This document shows, one piece after another, positions 7,515 through 14,258 of a stretch of DNA of 14,941 nucleotides. A program made the position numbers and the translations under genes. Each line of letters starts with the position of its first letter. The stretch's first letter is position 1. A model generated the notes under the pieces. It ran no database searches and had not been told where the DNA came from. It worked only from the letters and a program-made list of their open reading frames with translations. Source of the stretch: DATMNI01 sp035570275 (lineage in GTDB: Bacteria; Acidobacteriota; Terriglobia; Bryobacterales; Bryobacteraceae); the NCBI GenBank assembly GCA_035570275.1, contig DATMNI010000364.1, forward strand, positions 1 to 14,941, read 5' to 3'.

Positions 7515-7927
7515 CGCTGGACGCCGCGCTGCAGCTTGCGCCGCCGGTCACGCCATTCGTCACGCCGCTGGTCACACCACTACTCACGCCGCTCCTCACG
7601 GTGGTTACCGGCTATTTCGATGGGCTCCGGGCCGAACACGTCCGCGACCTCCAGCGCGCCCGCGCCCTGGCCACCGGGGTGGCGCGGAATGACGGGCCGC
7701 TGCTGGCGATCGTTTTGCCCGGCACTGCCCCGCTGCTGAACCAGCGCGCCCGCGCCGAATTGGTGGCCGCGTTACGCGTGGTAGACTACGTGGTGTCCGC
7801 GGACGATCGGGATCTCGACCGCATTATTGCAGCCTTTCCGCCGTCCCAACTGGTGCGCCTGGAAGCGGCGGACGAACGTCGCTCCCGGCAGTTGATGGAG
7901 CATGTCCGAAGCCGCCAAGCTCGATAA
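7490..7927 (+). CDS. Degenerate nucleotidyltransferase-like protein (HldE/RfaE2-like fold)
   Basis: The 145-aa frame starts at GTG 7490, inside the end of waaF. GGGAGG lies 13 nt upstream, rather far. GYFDGLRAEHVRDLQRAR (41-58) lines up with the NGCFDILHAGHVxYLQ segment of cytidylyl/adenylyltransferases such as the C-terminal half of HldE, which makes ADP-heptose. RARAELVAALRVVDYVV (86-102) also fits that fold. The catalytic HxGH has become RAEH: the first His and the Gly are lost while the last His is kept. Catalysis by the usual route is therefore doubtful. Its place between two heptosyltransferases suggests a link to heptose supply or enzyme assembly. A 12-bp array gives VTPF/VTPL/LTPL units at residues 20-35. 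Confidence 0.6.
   Translation: MDTRSKILTLDAALQLAPPVTPFVTPLVTPLLTPLLTVVTGYFDGLRAEHVRDLQRARALATGVARNDGPLLAIVLPGTAPLLNQRARAELVAALRVVDYVVSADDRDLDRIIAAFPPSQLVRLEAADERRSRQLMEHVRSRQAR
7547..7594. repeat. Four 12-bp units in the nucleotidyltransferase-like gene
   Basis: Units start at 7547, 7559, 7571 and 7583, with pattern GTCACGCCGCTG and one to three differences each; a decayed fifth unit may follow to 7606. They encode VTPF, VTPL, VTPL, LTPL in the reading frame of the gene. Confidence 0.92.
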
Positions 7928-7934
7928 AACAGGG

Positions 7935-8014
7935 CACCGCTCCCTGACGGCCGCGGCTCTGAGCACGCACGAGTGCCGCCCTTCGGTCGGAGCCGTGACC
8001 GTCAGGGAGCGGTG
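7935..8014. repeat. REP-like long inverted repeat between LPS genes
   Basis: Arms of 25 bp (7935-7959 and 7990-8014) match at 23 of 25 positions and are separated by 30 bases. The arm ends read CACCGCTCCCTGACGG and CCGTCAGGGAGCGGTG. Placed in the 104-bp gap between two genes of one operon, the transcript would form a strong hairpin. It looks like an intergenic palindromic repeat (REP/BIME-like). Similar GAGGGAGCG fragments occur near both ends of the window (139-150 and 14926-14935). It could stabilise or attenuate the message ahead of the next gene. Confidence 0.8.
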
Positions 8015-8031
8015 GTGCGTGCGCCACGGCC

Positions 8032-9102
8032 ATGCCCGCTAGCGGGAGTTTACTGAGAGCGCCTAGCCCTCGCATCCTGGTGGTGCGATTGGGCGCCATG
8101 GGCGATATCCTTCACACCTTGCCCGCCGCCGCCTCGCTCAAACACAGCTTTCCGGCGTCGCACCTGACCTGGTTGGTGGAACCGCAGTGGACCGCTCTGC
8201 TGGAGGGCAACCCATTCGTGGATGGCGTGGTGCTGCTGCGGCGTCAATCGCTGGCGGGTTTGTTCGAGAGTTGGCGCACCCTGCGATCCGGCGGCTATGA
8301 CTTCGCCGTGGATTTCCAGGGCCTCTTTAAGTCCGCGCTGGCGGCCGCCTCGGCGCGTCCCGAACGCATCTTCGGCTTCCACCAGTCGCAGCTCCGCGAA
8401 CCTGGGGCGGCGCTCTTTTACTCGAACAAGATCTTGAGCCGCGCTACCCACGTGGTGGAAAAGAACCTGGATCTGGCGGCGGGCGCCGGCGCTTCCGGCC
8501 TGCTGCATACGTTCCCGCTGCCGCCCGGCCGGCCCGAGGGCGATCTGCCGAACGGCGATTTCGTACTGGCTTCTCCGCTGGCCGGCTGGCGGTCCAAACA
8601 GTGGCCCATCGAGCACTACCAGGCCCTGGCCGCGCGATTACTGCGTGAGCTCGGCGTTCCGCTGGTTCTGAATCTGCCACCCCAAGCTCTGCCAACCCAA
8701 GCTCTGCCAACCCAGGCTCTCCCACCCCAGGCTCTCCCAACCCAGGCCGTCCTGGCAGGGGCGGACGCCGGGAACGCCGCGTGGCCGCACACTTCGGGTC
8801 TGCCCGGCTTGATCTACGCCACACGGCGGGCCGCTGCCATCGTAGGTGTGGATAGCGGACCCCTGCATCTGGCCGCCGCCATCGGCAAGCCCGGGGTCGC
8901 AATTTACGGCCCCACCGATCCGGCGCGCAACGGACCGTATGGCGGCTCGATGAAGGTTTTGCGCCTGGCCGACGCCGCCACTACTTACAAGCGCGGTGAG
9001 GAAGTTGCCGACAGCATGCGGCGAGTCTCGCCGGACGAGGTCTTTGCAGCCCTGAAGGCGCTGCTGGCCGGGCGGCGTCATGGCGTGGGAAGCCCGGCCT
9101 GA
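8032..9102 (+). CDS. waaC: LPS heptosyltransferase I-like protein (GT9 family)
   Basis: GT9 features are clear: ILVVRLGAMGDILHTLPA (15-32), a VDFQGLFKSAL segment (93-103), SPLAGWRSKQWPIEHY (181-196) and VDSGPLHLAAAIGKPG (273-288). WaaC attaches the first heptose to Kdo in the LPS core. The GLFKS and SKQWP motifs fit WaaC better than WaaF. The ATG at 8032 sits 17 bp after the inverted repeat and has no ribosome site. CTG 8053-8055 is preceded by GGGAG and starts closer to the conserved region, so the start is uncertain. Residues 215-239 are five LPPQA/LPTQA units from a tandem array, placed in a loop between the two Rossmann-like domains. The stop overlaps the start of the methyltransferase by one base. 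Confidence 0.88.
   Translation: MPASGSLLRAPSPRILVVRLGAMGDILHTLPAAASLKHSFPASHLTWLVEPQWTALLEGNPFVDGVVLLRRQSLAGLFESWRTLRSGGYDFAVDFQGLFKSALAAASARPERIFGFHQSQLREPGAALFYSNKILSRATHVVEKNLDLAAGAGASGLLHTFPLPPGRPEGDLPNGDFVLASPLAGWRSKQWPIEHYQALAARLLRELGVPLVLNLPPQALPTQALPTQALPPQALPTQAVLAGADAGNAAWPHTSGLPGLIYATRRAAAIVGVDSGPLHLAAAIGKPGVAIYGPTDPARNGPYGGSMKVLRLADAATTYKRGEEVADSMRRVSPDEVFAALKALLAGRRHGVGSPA
8674..8748. repeat. Five 15-bp units in the waaC-like gene
   Basis: Units of CTGCCAACCCAAGCT start at 8674, 8689, 8704, 8719 and 8734, each with at most four changes from the pattern. They encode five LPPQA or LPTQA repeats. At 75 bp this is the longest array in the window. Confidence 0.96.
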
Positions 9103-9659
9103 TGATCCAATTCCCGAAGCCTTACGGCGATGCCGTGGCTAGGCTGCGCGTGCCTAGCGGTTTCCTGATTGTGGTGGTGTTCGCCTGGTTTTCGCACCCC
9201 ACGCCGGGGTCGTTGGCTTACGGGTTGCCCATCGGGGTGCTCGGCTTGGCCCTGCGCGCCTGGGCTGCGGGGTGCCTGGCCAAGAACCGGGAACTGGCCA
9301 CGGGCGGCCCTTATGCTCATACCCGGAACCCGCTGTACCTTGGCACCCTGATGGTGGCGGCCGGCCTGGCTATGGCGTCGCGCAGTGTGGGGCTGGGTGG
9401 GCTGTTCGCGGCGGTCTTTCTGTTCGTCTATTTGCCCGTAATCCAGTTGGAAGAGCAGCACCTGCGCGCCATTTTTCCCGAGTATTCGGCCTATGCCGGG
9501 CAGGTTCCGGCGCTTTGGCCCCGTCTCAAACCGGCGGGGGAAAAGAATGCGAGTCCTTTTCGGGTCGAGCTCTATCTAAAGAATCAAGAGTATAATGCCG
9601 GCGCTGGATTCGCCGCCGGAGTGCTGTTCCTTCTTTGGAAGGTACTGGTTCAAGCGTAG
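9102..9659 (+). CDS. ICMT-family membrane methyltransferase
   Basis: A 185-aa integral membrane protein of the isoprenylcysteine carboxyl methyltransferase / PEMT-like superfamily, which uses SAM. Evidence is GPYAHTRNPLYLG (69-81), then EEQHL (117-121) and an FPEYSAY segment, the usual order for this family. Hydrophobic segments lie at about 19-32, 36-58, 80-95, 97-115 and 168-184. Start ATG 9102-9104 overlaps the upstream TGA (TGATG), so translation is probably coupled to the heptosyltransferase. Bacterial members rarely have known substrates. Its place at the end of an LPS-core operon suggests a lipid or isoprenoid-linked target, but this is inference. A terminator follows the stop directly. 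Confidence 0.9.
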   Translation: MIQFPKPYGDAVARLRVPSGFLIVVVFAWFSHPTPGSLAYGLPIGVLGLALRAWAAGCLAKNRELATGGPYAHTRNPLYLGTLMVAAGLAMASRSVGLGGLFAAVFLFVYLPVIQLEEQHLRAIFPEYSAYAGQVPALWPRLKPAGEKNASPFRVELYLKNQEYNAGAGFAAGVLFLLWKVLVQA

Positions 9660-9698
9660 GTAGCCGTGGCCCTCCGGGTCGCGGCTACTTGTTTTGTT
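9660..9698 (+). terminator. Intrinsic terminator of the LPS operon
   Basis: A near-perfect hairpin, TAGCCGTGGCCC (9661-9672) pairing with GGGTCGCGGCTA (9676-9687) around a 3-nt loop, is followed by CTTGTTTTGTT. It has only two G-T wobble pairs. It lies immediately after the TAG of the ICMT-family gene. Confidence 0.85.
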
Positions 9699-9709
9699 AA
9701 GCTCTAGCA

Positions 9710-11380
9710 GTGCGCCTCAGCCTCCTTGACCGCCTGGACAAGTGGAAGAGCTGTTTTGATCCGGCACGCGCAGGCGAACTGGAAAACCTGCTCCGCGCGG
9801 TTGCGGCGTCGCGTTTCGACCAACCTTTCTACCAGCCCGCGGCCCTGATCCGGCTGCACGAAAGTCTGCTGTTTCTTCGCGCCTATCCGCTCACTCCCGC
9901 CGTCGCGCGCCTTGCCGACCGGATCCTCTTTGGCTTCGCCGACCGGGTAGCCGGCATCCGTGCGTCGTCGAGCCCGGATCTCGCCGCGTTTCAGGAACCC
10001 GAAGTCTCCGGCATCGCCGGCACGTCGCTCACCGCGGTCTTCAGCTACGAAGTGGCTCGGGCCCTGGCCGCGCGTCATCCCAGGAACGTCGAAATCGCCT
10101 GGGATTGCCACGACCCCACCGCCGACCTTGGCCCCACGCTTTCGAAACTGATTCCTCTGCTGGCCGAGGATTGGCCGGTGGAGGCGCACGTGCCGTTCCG
10201 GCAGTGGATTCGGGGGATGCGTCCTGCTGCACACTCGCCCCTTGGCACTCACCCGGCTGTTGGCACTAGCGATCTGGCCTGGATGCTGCAGCGTCTGGAT
10301 GCCCTAAAGCTAGCGCCCAAGGAACGCGCCGAAGCTTGGAACGCCATGCAACTGCCCATCACCTGGGATATCGACACGGATATCGGCACAGATATCGACA
10401 ACGCCCGCACGTCGCGATCGTGCCTGCGTCTGCCGCGGGAAAGCATCGGAAACCGCAAGCTGTTCTATCACCGGAAGCCGCTGCTCCGCCGCAGCGAAGT
10501 TTCGCTCGATCGGGAATTGGAAGCGCCGCCGCTACCAGTCCGGCGACTCACCCAGGCCGAGGCGCAGCCTGTTCTCGATCTGATTCTCGATACCTCCAGC
10601 ATGCGCTACCGCGAGCTCTACGGTTTCAGTCACCCGGACCGCTCCGCGGTTTATCAAGCCGATGCCAGCCGCGGCGTGGATGTCTACTTCTTCGGCGTGC
10701 CGCCGGAGTGGCGGTTGCCGCTGCGCGCCTACCATGCCGGCGTATTCTTCAAGAACGGCGTGCCGGCCGGCTATGTGGAACTGCTCTCGCTGTTCGAACG
10801 CGCGGAGGTGGGCTTCAACCTGTACTACACGTTTCGCGAGGGCGAATCGGCATGGCTGTATGGTCGGCTGCTGCGCCTGTTTCACCAGGTTCTGGGCGTG
10901 AGCTGTTTCACCGTGGACCCATACCAGATCGGGCTGGAAAATCCCGAGGCAGTGGATTCGGGAGCCTTCTGGTTCTACCGGAAACTGGGCTTCCGTCCGG
11001 TGGCGCCGGAAGCCGCCAGGCTGGTGGAGCGCGAAGAACGGCGGATGGCGCGCACGCCCGGATACCGCAGTGGAAAACGAACCCTGGAGCGTCTGGCGCA
11101 GACCTATCTCATTTACGAAAGTTCTGCGGCAACGCGTCCTGCGGCAACGCGTCCTGCTGCAACACCGGGGGAGTGGGATCGCTTCACCATCCGCAACCTT
11201 GCCATGGCTCTGCAGCGAGACGGAGTTCCCGCGGCGGCGGCTAAGATCCTCAAGGCCAAAACCCGCGGGCAGGAGACCCGCTACCTGCGCCTGATGCAGC
11301 GCGACGCCCGCCTGCGGACCGAATGGATGGCGCTTGGGTCACGCGGGCCGGGCACGGACACAACTACGCCGGCTTCTTAA
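9710..11380 (+). CDS. Uncharacterised 556-aa protein with GNAT-like C-terminal half
   Basis: I do not recognise a named family. The N-terminal part (1-210) is helical and charged, with no transmembrane segment or signal peptide, so it is likely cytosolic. Residues of about 340-430 have GNAT-fold character: YHAGVFFKNGVPAGYVEL resembles the central strands, GESAWLYGRLLRLFHQ an acyl-CoA-binding helix region, and SGAFWFYRKLGFRPV the terminal motif of acetyltransferases. A GNAT activity on an unknown substrate is therefore inferred. GTG 9710 has no ribosome site, but TAAGCT (9698-9703) lies 6 nt before it. Two tandem arrays interrupt the protein (residues 220-231 and 473-485). Its 3' end overlaps the convergent GNAT gene by 17 bp. 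Confidence 0.85.
   Translation: MRLSLLDRLDKWKSCFDPARAGELENLLRAVAASRFDQPFYQPAALIRLHESLLFLRAYPLTPAVARLADRILFGFADRVAGIRASSSPDLAAFQEPEVSGIAGTSLTAVFSYEVARALAARHPRNVEIAWDCHDPTADLGPTLSKLIPLLAEDWPVEAHVPFRQWIRGMRPAAHSPLGTHPAVGTSDLAWMLQRLDALKLAPKERAEAWNAMQLPITWDIDTDIGTDIDNARTSRSCLRLPRESIGNRKLFYHRKPLLRRSEVSLDRELEAPPLPVRRLTQAEAQPVLDLILDTSSMRYRELYGFSHPDRSAVYQADASRGVDVYFFGVPPEWRLPLRAYHAGVFFKNGVPAGYVELLSLFERAEVGFNLYYTFREGESAWLYGRLLRLFHQVLGVSCFTVDPYQIGLENPEAVDSGAFWFYRKLGFRPVAPEAARLVEREERRMARTPGYRSGKRTLERLAQTYLIYESSAATRPAATRPAATPGEWDRFTIRNLAMALQRDGVPAAAAKILKAKTRGQETRYLRLMQRDARLRTEWMALGSRGPGTDTTTPAS
10367..10402. repeat. Three 12-bp units in the 556-aa protein gene
   Basis: Units GATATCGACACG, GATATCGGCACA and GATATCGACAAC start at 10367, 10379 and 10391, encoding DIDT, DIGT and DIDN in frame. 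Confidence 0.93.
11126..11165. repeat. 15-bp tandem array near the 3' end of the 556-aa protein gene
   Basis: Two exact copies of GCGGCAACGCGTCCT (11126-11140, 11141-11155) are followed by a diverged partial copy. They encode AATRP repeats in frame. Confidence 0.95.
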
Positions 11381-11804
11381 TCTGGTACACAACGTGTTCA
11401 ATCAGTCTTCCGTGAAGATTTACTTCACGCCGCCCCGCCCTGACACCGCCGATTTTCTCCACGGCGCGCTGCGACCGCAAGTTCGTTGCCCCTACAAACA
11501 AGACGACGCGATCGACAAACTGAAAGGCGTGGCTCAACATGAGGCGTTTCATCTCTCCGTTGTACTTTCCACCCCAATGGGATCGGGCAAGAAACGTCCA
11601 GCCGATCTCAATTTCGCTTTTCTCGCGGTCATATCCGAAGTACCGTGACGAGCCGATGATCTCTTGAGTCGTCCGGTCTATAGCAACGAAGGCTCCCCCC
11701 GACTCTAACGCCCCCTGAAAGAATTCCTTGAAAACTTCTTCCTGGTAGCGATCCTGGACAGGATGCTGCTCCCAAATCATCGGGTCCGAAGCCACTGCGA
11801 ACAA
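11364..11804 (-). CDS. GNAT acetyltransferase (RimJ/RimL-like), start uncertain
   Basis: An N-acetyltransferase of the GNAT superfamily, which moves an acetyl group from acetyl-CoA to an amine. Seen: ASDPMIWEQHP near the start, the strand pair GGAFVAIDRTTQEIIGSSRYF, EIGWTFLARSHWGGKYNGEMK carrying the acetyl-CoA-binding region, and ATNLRSQRAVEKIGGVRAG as the last motif. TTG 11802-11804 is the only ordinary start codon, but it cuts off the first beta strand. Further upstream the same frame encodes LLELRPLRPEDWEGLF, a typical GNAT N-terminus (to about 11846), with only CTG codons (11841-11843, 11868-11870) before the in-frame stop at 11889-11891. So it uses a CTG start or is 5' truncated. It faces the 11913 gene head-to-head. 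Confidence 0.8.
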   Translation of the reverse strand: MFAVASDPMIWEQHPVQDRYQEEVFKEFFQGALESGGAFVAIDRTTQEIIGSSRYFGYDREKSEIEIGWTFLARSHWGGKYNGEMKRLMLSHAFQFVDRVVLFVGATNLRSQRAVEKIGGVRAGRREVNLHGRLIEHVVYQIKKPA

Positions 11805-11900
11805 ACCTTCCCAATCTTCGGGTCGAAGGGGCCGAAGCTCCAGGAGGTCGCCAACGAGGTGTGGCTGCAGTTCAAACGTTATTACATTTTAGCGCCTATG

Positions 11901-11906
11901 TACAAT
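11901..11906 (+). promoter_or_regulatory. Possible -10 element for a leaderless transcript
   Basis: TACAAT matches TATAAT at 5 of 6 positions and lies exactly 6 nt before GTG 11913. Transcription from it would begin at or very near the start codon. No good -35 is seen. Confidence 0.4.
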
Positions 11907-11912
11907 ACAGGT

Positions 11913-13310
11913 GTGACTCCCGTTCCGCTGGAACTTCCGCTGCGTCCCGCCGAGGCCGCGGAACTGGCCCACCTGATTTTCGATCAGGCCGAACGCAAAT
12001 CGTTGACCGACGAGGTTCGGAACCGCCTGGCCGCGCGCGCCCGAGTGCTGCGTCTTTCCACCATCACGCCTTACTTCGGATCGCTCGGGCGCGACCCGGT
12101 CCATCCCTCGGCGTACTACCTGGCGGTGGATGGCGAACACGGCGTGCCGCACTTGCTCTACATCGCGCTGGCCAACGCCCCTACCAGCAGCATCTTCCAC
12201 CATCCTCTGCTCATTGGGCGGATGCGCCGCCACCACGGCCCGGAATTTGTCATCAATGCCATGGAGTTCGGCCCGCTGGATCACGAAAACCTGGAGAAGT
12301 TTGCGGCCTGCATCGATTCGGGATTCCTCCCCAGGCCGCAAGGATTGCGCGCCGCCATTGCGGTCCGGCTTGGCGCGGACAAGCCGGCGGGCGACGCCGC
12401 GGCGGCGTTTGAAGCTTTCCGCGCCATTCTCAAGCGTACCGGCAAGAATCTGGCCGCGGTTTGTGCGGCGGATTGTGCGGCGGATTGTCGCACAGTCGAT
12501 CCCGCCGCCGGCGCCACCGCCCGCGATGCCTATTACGCCGGCCTGTGGGCGGCGATTCGTGCGGGCTGGCGCGAAGAATACAGCGCTGGAACGGAGATCG
12601 CCGTGGAGGCCGAATCCCTCGACAGTGCCTCCCTCGACCGTGCCAAGGAATCCATCCTCGCGGCCGCCGGCTTTACCCGGTTCGCCACCAACACCGCCCG
12701 TCTGCTGCGCCAACCGGCATCCGGCGCCGCGCTGCAAGAACAGTTTGAAGCGTGGTTCCCGGCTGCGGAGCGCGGATGGATTCTTGATGAGTTTGTGCGG
12801 CGGTTCGACATCGGCGGCGCGGTCTACGAACTCACCGCGGGCGATGTGCCTCGCCTGGCCGTAAAGTGGAGCCGCTGTCTGAAGGTGAACGAGCATCTCC
12901 ACGAGTACATCCGCCAGACCCGCGGGGCGCAGAAGGTGGCGCGGACCTTCGATTTCGAACCCGTGCTGGGCGGCCCTGGGCTAACTACACCGCTAACTAC
13001 ACCGCAAGAGCTGCTCTTCTGCCTCCATTGGCTGAAAGCGCGGGGTCATGCCGCGCAAATGGCCGCGCCCAACCTGGGCTTCGTTGCGGGGCAGCCCTAC
13101 CTGGCGGACACTGCCGGCGAACTCGGGCAGCGCGTTACGGAACTGGCGGCCATCGCCCGCCATTACCAGGCGATTCTGAGCGTCCGCCACGGCGGCGGCA
13201 AGCAACCCGAAGTGATTCGGGCGATTGCCAAAGCCACCGTGGGCCGGGTGAACTATCAGACCTCCGACGCCGCCGAAATCGCCTTCATAGCCGAGGAATT
13301 ACTGGGATGA
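11913..13310 (+). CDS. Uncharacterised protein, possible UxaE-like TIM barrel
   Basis: A 465-aa cytosolic protein. I chose GTG 11913 because TACAAT ends 6 nt before it. ATG 11898 (470 aa) is the alternative and would include that element. The C-terminal third (FDFEPV, TPQELLFCLHWLKARGH, AQMAAPNLGF, ELAAIARHYQAILSVRHGG, then VNYQTSDAAEIAFI) follows the order of segments in tagaturonate epimerases of the UxaE type (TPxxLxxxLxxLxxxG, LAxxAxxx, LSVHSGSDK). The metal-site SGSDK is replaced by HGGGK here. That similarity is from memory and weak, so the function is open. Three tandem arrays lie inside. The stop overlaps the next start as ATGA. Confidence 0.82.
   Translation: MTPVPLELPLRPAEAAELAHLIFDQAERKSLTDEVRNRLAARARVLRLSTITPYFGSLGRDPVHPSAYYLAVDGEHGVPHLLYIALANAPTSSIFHHPLLIGRMRRHHGPEFVINAMEFGPLDHENLEKFAACIDSGFLPRPQGLRAAIAVRLGADKPAGDAAAAFEAFRAILKRTGKNLAAVCAADCAADCRTVDPAAGATARDAYYAGLWAAIRAGWREEYSAGTEIAVEAESLDSASLDRAKESILAAAGFTRFATNTARLLRQPASGAALQEQFEAWFPAAERGWILDEFVRRFDIGGAVYELTAGDVPRLAVKWSRCLKVNEHLHEYIRQTRGAQKVARTFDFEPVLGGPGLTTPLTTPQELLFCLHWLKARGHAAQMAAPNLGFVAGQPYLADTAGELGQRVTELAAIARHYQAILSVRHGGGKQPEVIRAIAKATVGRVNYQTSDAAEIAFIAEELLG
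12462..12485. repeat. Two 12-bp units in the 11913 gene
   Basis: TGTGCGGCGGAT occurs twice exactly (12462-12473, 12474-12485), giving CAAD-CAAD in frame, followed by a partial TGTCG. Confidence 0.93.
12615..12644. repeat. Two 15-bp units in the 11913 gene
   Basis: TCCCTCGACAGTGCC and TCCCTCGACCGTGCC lie head-to-tail with one base difference, encoding SLDSA and SLDRA in frame. Confidence 0.93.
12981..13004. repeat. Two 12-bp units in the 11913 gene
   Basis: CTAACTACACCG occurs twice exactly (12981-12992, 12993-13004), giving LTTP-LTTP in frame immediately before the conserved QELLF segment. Confidence 0.95.
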
Positions 13311-14233
13311 ACATGCGCCGGGTGCAGTTCGCTGCCAGCTTGCTGGTGTTTTCGGCGGCGGCCCAGAATGGGCTGGTGAACAACGTCCGCGCGCTGATTG
13401 GGCTCCACAACCTGGCTGCGGCCGGCCAGGAGGCCCGCGCCTACCAGTCCCGCATCGGCGCCACTCCTGAACTGGCCGCCGCTTTGTCATGGCTGGCTCG
13501 GGGCACGCTGGATGCCAGGAGCTTCGACCAGGCCGATGCCTATGCAACCGAGGCGCGCGGCATGGCACTCGGGTTTCTGAAAAACCGCAAACTGGATCAG
13601 GACCCCTGGCTGCCCACCGCCCTGGGCGCCTCCATCGAAGTTCATGCCCAGGCGATGGCGGCGCGCGGGGAACGGCCTGAAGCTGTCGCCTTCTTACGCG
13701 AGCAGCTCAAGCTATTTGCCGCCACTTCGCTGGCGGAGCGCATACGCAAGAACATCAACCTGCTGAACCTGGAAGGTAAACCGGCGCCGCCGCTCGAAGC
13801 CCCGGAATGGCTCGGCCCCAAGCCGCCGCCACTGGCTTCGTTGCGCGGCCATCCCGTGCTGCTCTTCTTCTGGGCCCACTGGTGCCCGGACTGTAAGGCG
13901 GAAGTGCCCATTATCGCCAGCCTGAAGAAAACATTTGCCCGCCAGGGGCTGGCGATCATCGGGCCGACACGCTATTACGGGTACGTGGCCGGGGGAGAAG
14001 ACGCCGCGCCGGCTGTGGAAAAACGGTACACCGAGCTGGTGCGGAGCCAGTTTTACGCCGCACTTTCGGCTATGCCGGCGCCGATCAGCGCGGCTAATTT
14101 CGTGACTTACGGAGCCAGCACCACGCCTACGCTGGTACTGATCGATGGCGCCGGTCTGGTTCGCTACTATCACCCCGGCGCGGCTTCGGAAGCCGAGTTG
14201 AGCGCACGGATTCGCGCCATTTTGAAAAACTAG
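13307..14233 (+). CDS. Secreted TlpA-like thioredoxin-fold protein
   Basis: A 308-aa TlpA/peroxiredoxin-like protein, probably a thiol-disulfide oxidoreductase in the periplasm. It has a Sec signal (MNMRRVQFAASLLVFSAAAQ, cleavage near AAA-Q) and a helical, TPR-like middle (about 22-150). A thioredoxin domain follows with FFWAHWCPDC (active-site Cys193 and Cys196) and the cis-proline in STTPTLVLID (Pro274). CPDC is an unusual but known active-site pair spacing. The ATG overlaps the upstream stop as ATGA, so I chose it over longer open frames and expect translational coupling. The upstream protein is predicted cytosolic, so the pairing is not explained. No tandem array is present in this gene. 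Confidence 0.93.
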   Translation: MNMRRVQFAASLLVFSAAAQNGLVNNVRALIGLHNLAAAGQEARAYQSRIGATPELAAALSWLARGTLDARSFDQADAYATEARGMALGFLKNRKLDQDPWLPTALGASIEVHAQAMAARGERPEAVAFLREQLKLFAATSLAERIRKNINLLNLEGKPAPPLEAPEWLGPKPPPLASLRGHPVLLFFWAHWCPDCKAEVPIIASLKKTFARQGLAIIGPTRYYGYVAGGEDAAPAVEKRYTELVRSQFYAALSAMPAPISAANFVTYGASTTPTLVLIDGAGLVRYYHPGAASEAELSARIRAILKN

Positions 14234-14258
14234 CAGATTAAAATAAAGTTGCCGGGGT

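Noticed and set aside
10242..10267. Two TTGGCACT copies in the 556-aa protein gene as another tandem array
   Set aside because: The 18-bp spaced units otherwise share little, so a true array cannot be supported.
11763..11897. Upstream extension of the 11913 gene
   Set aside because: It is antisense to the conserved GNAT N-terminus and has no protein similarity of its own.
12866..13306. Upstream extension of the TlpA-like gene
   Set aside because: It overlaps the conserved C-terminus of the previous gene. The ATGA overlap and the signal peptide place the start at 13307.
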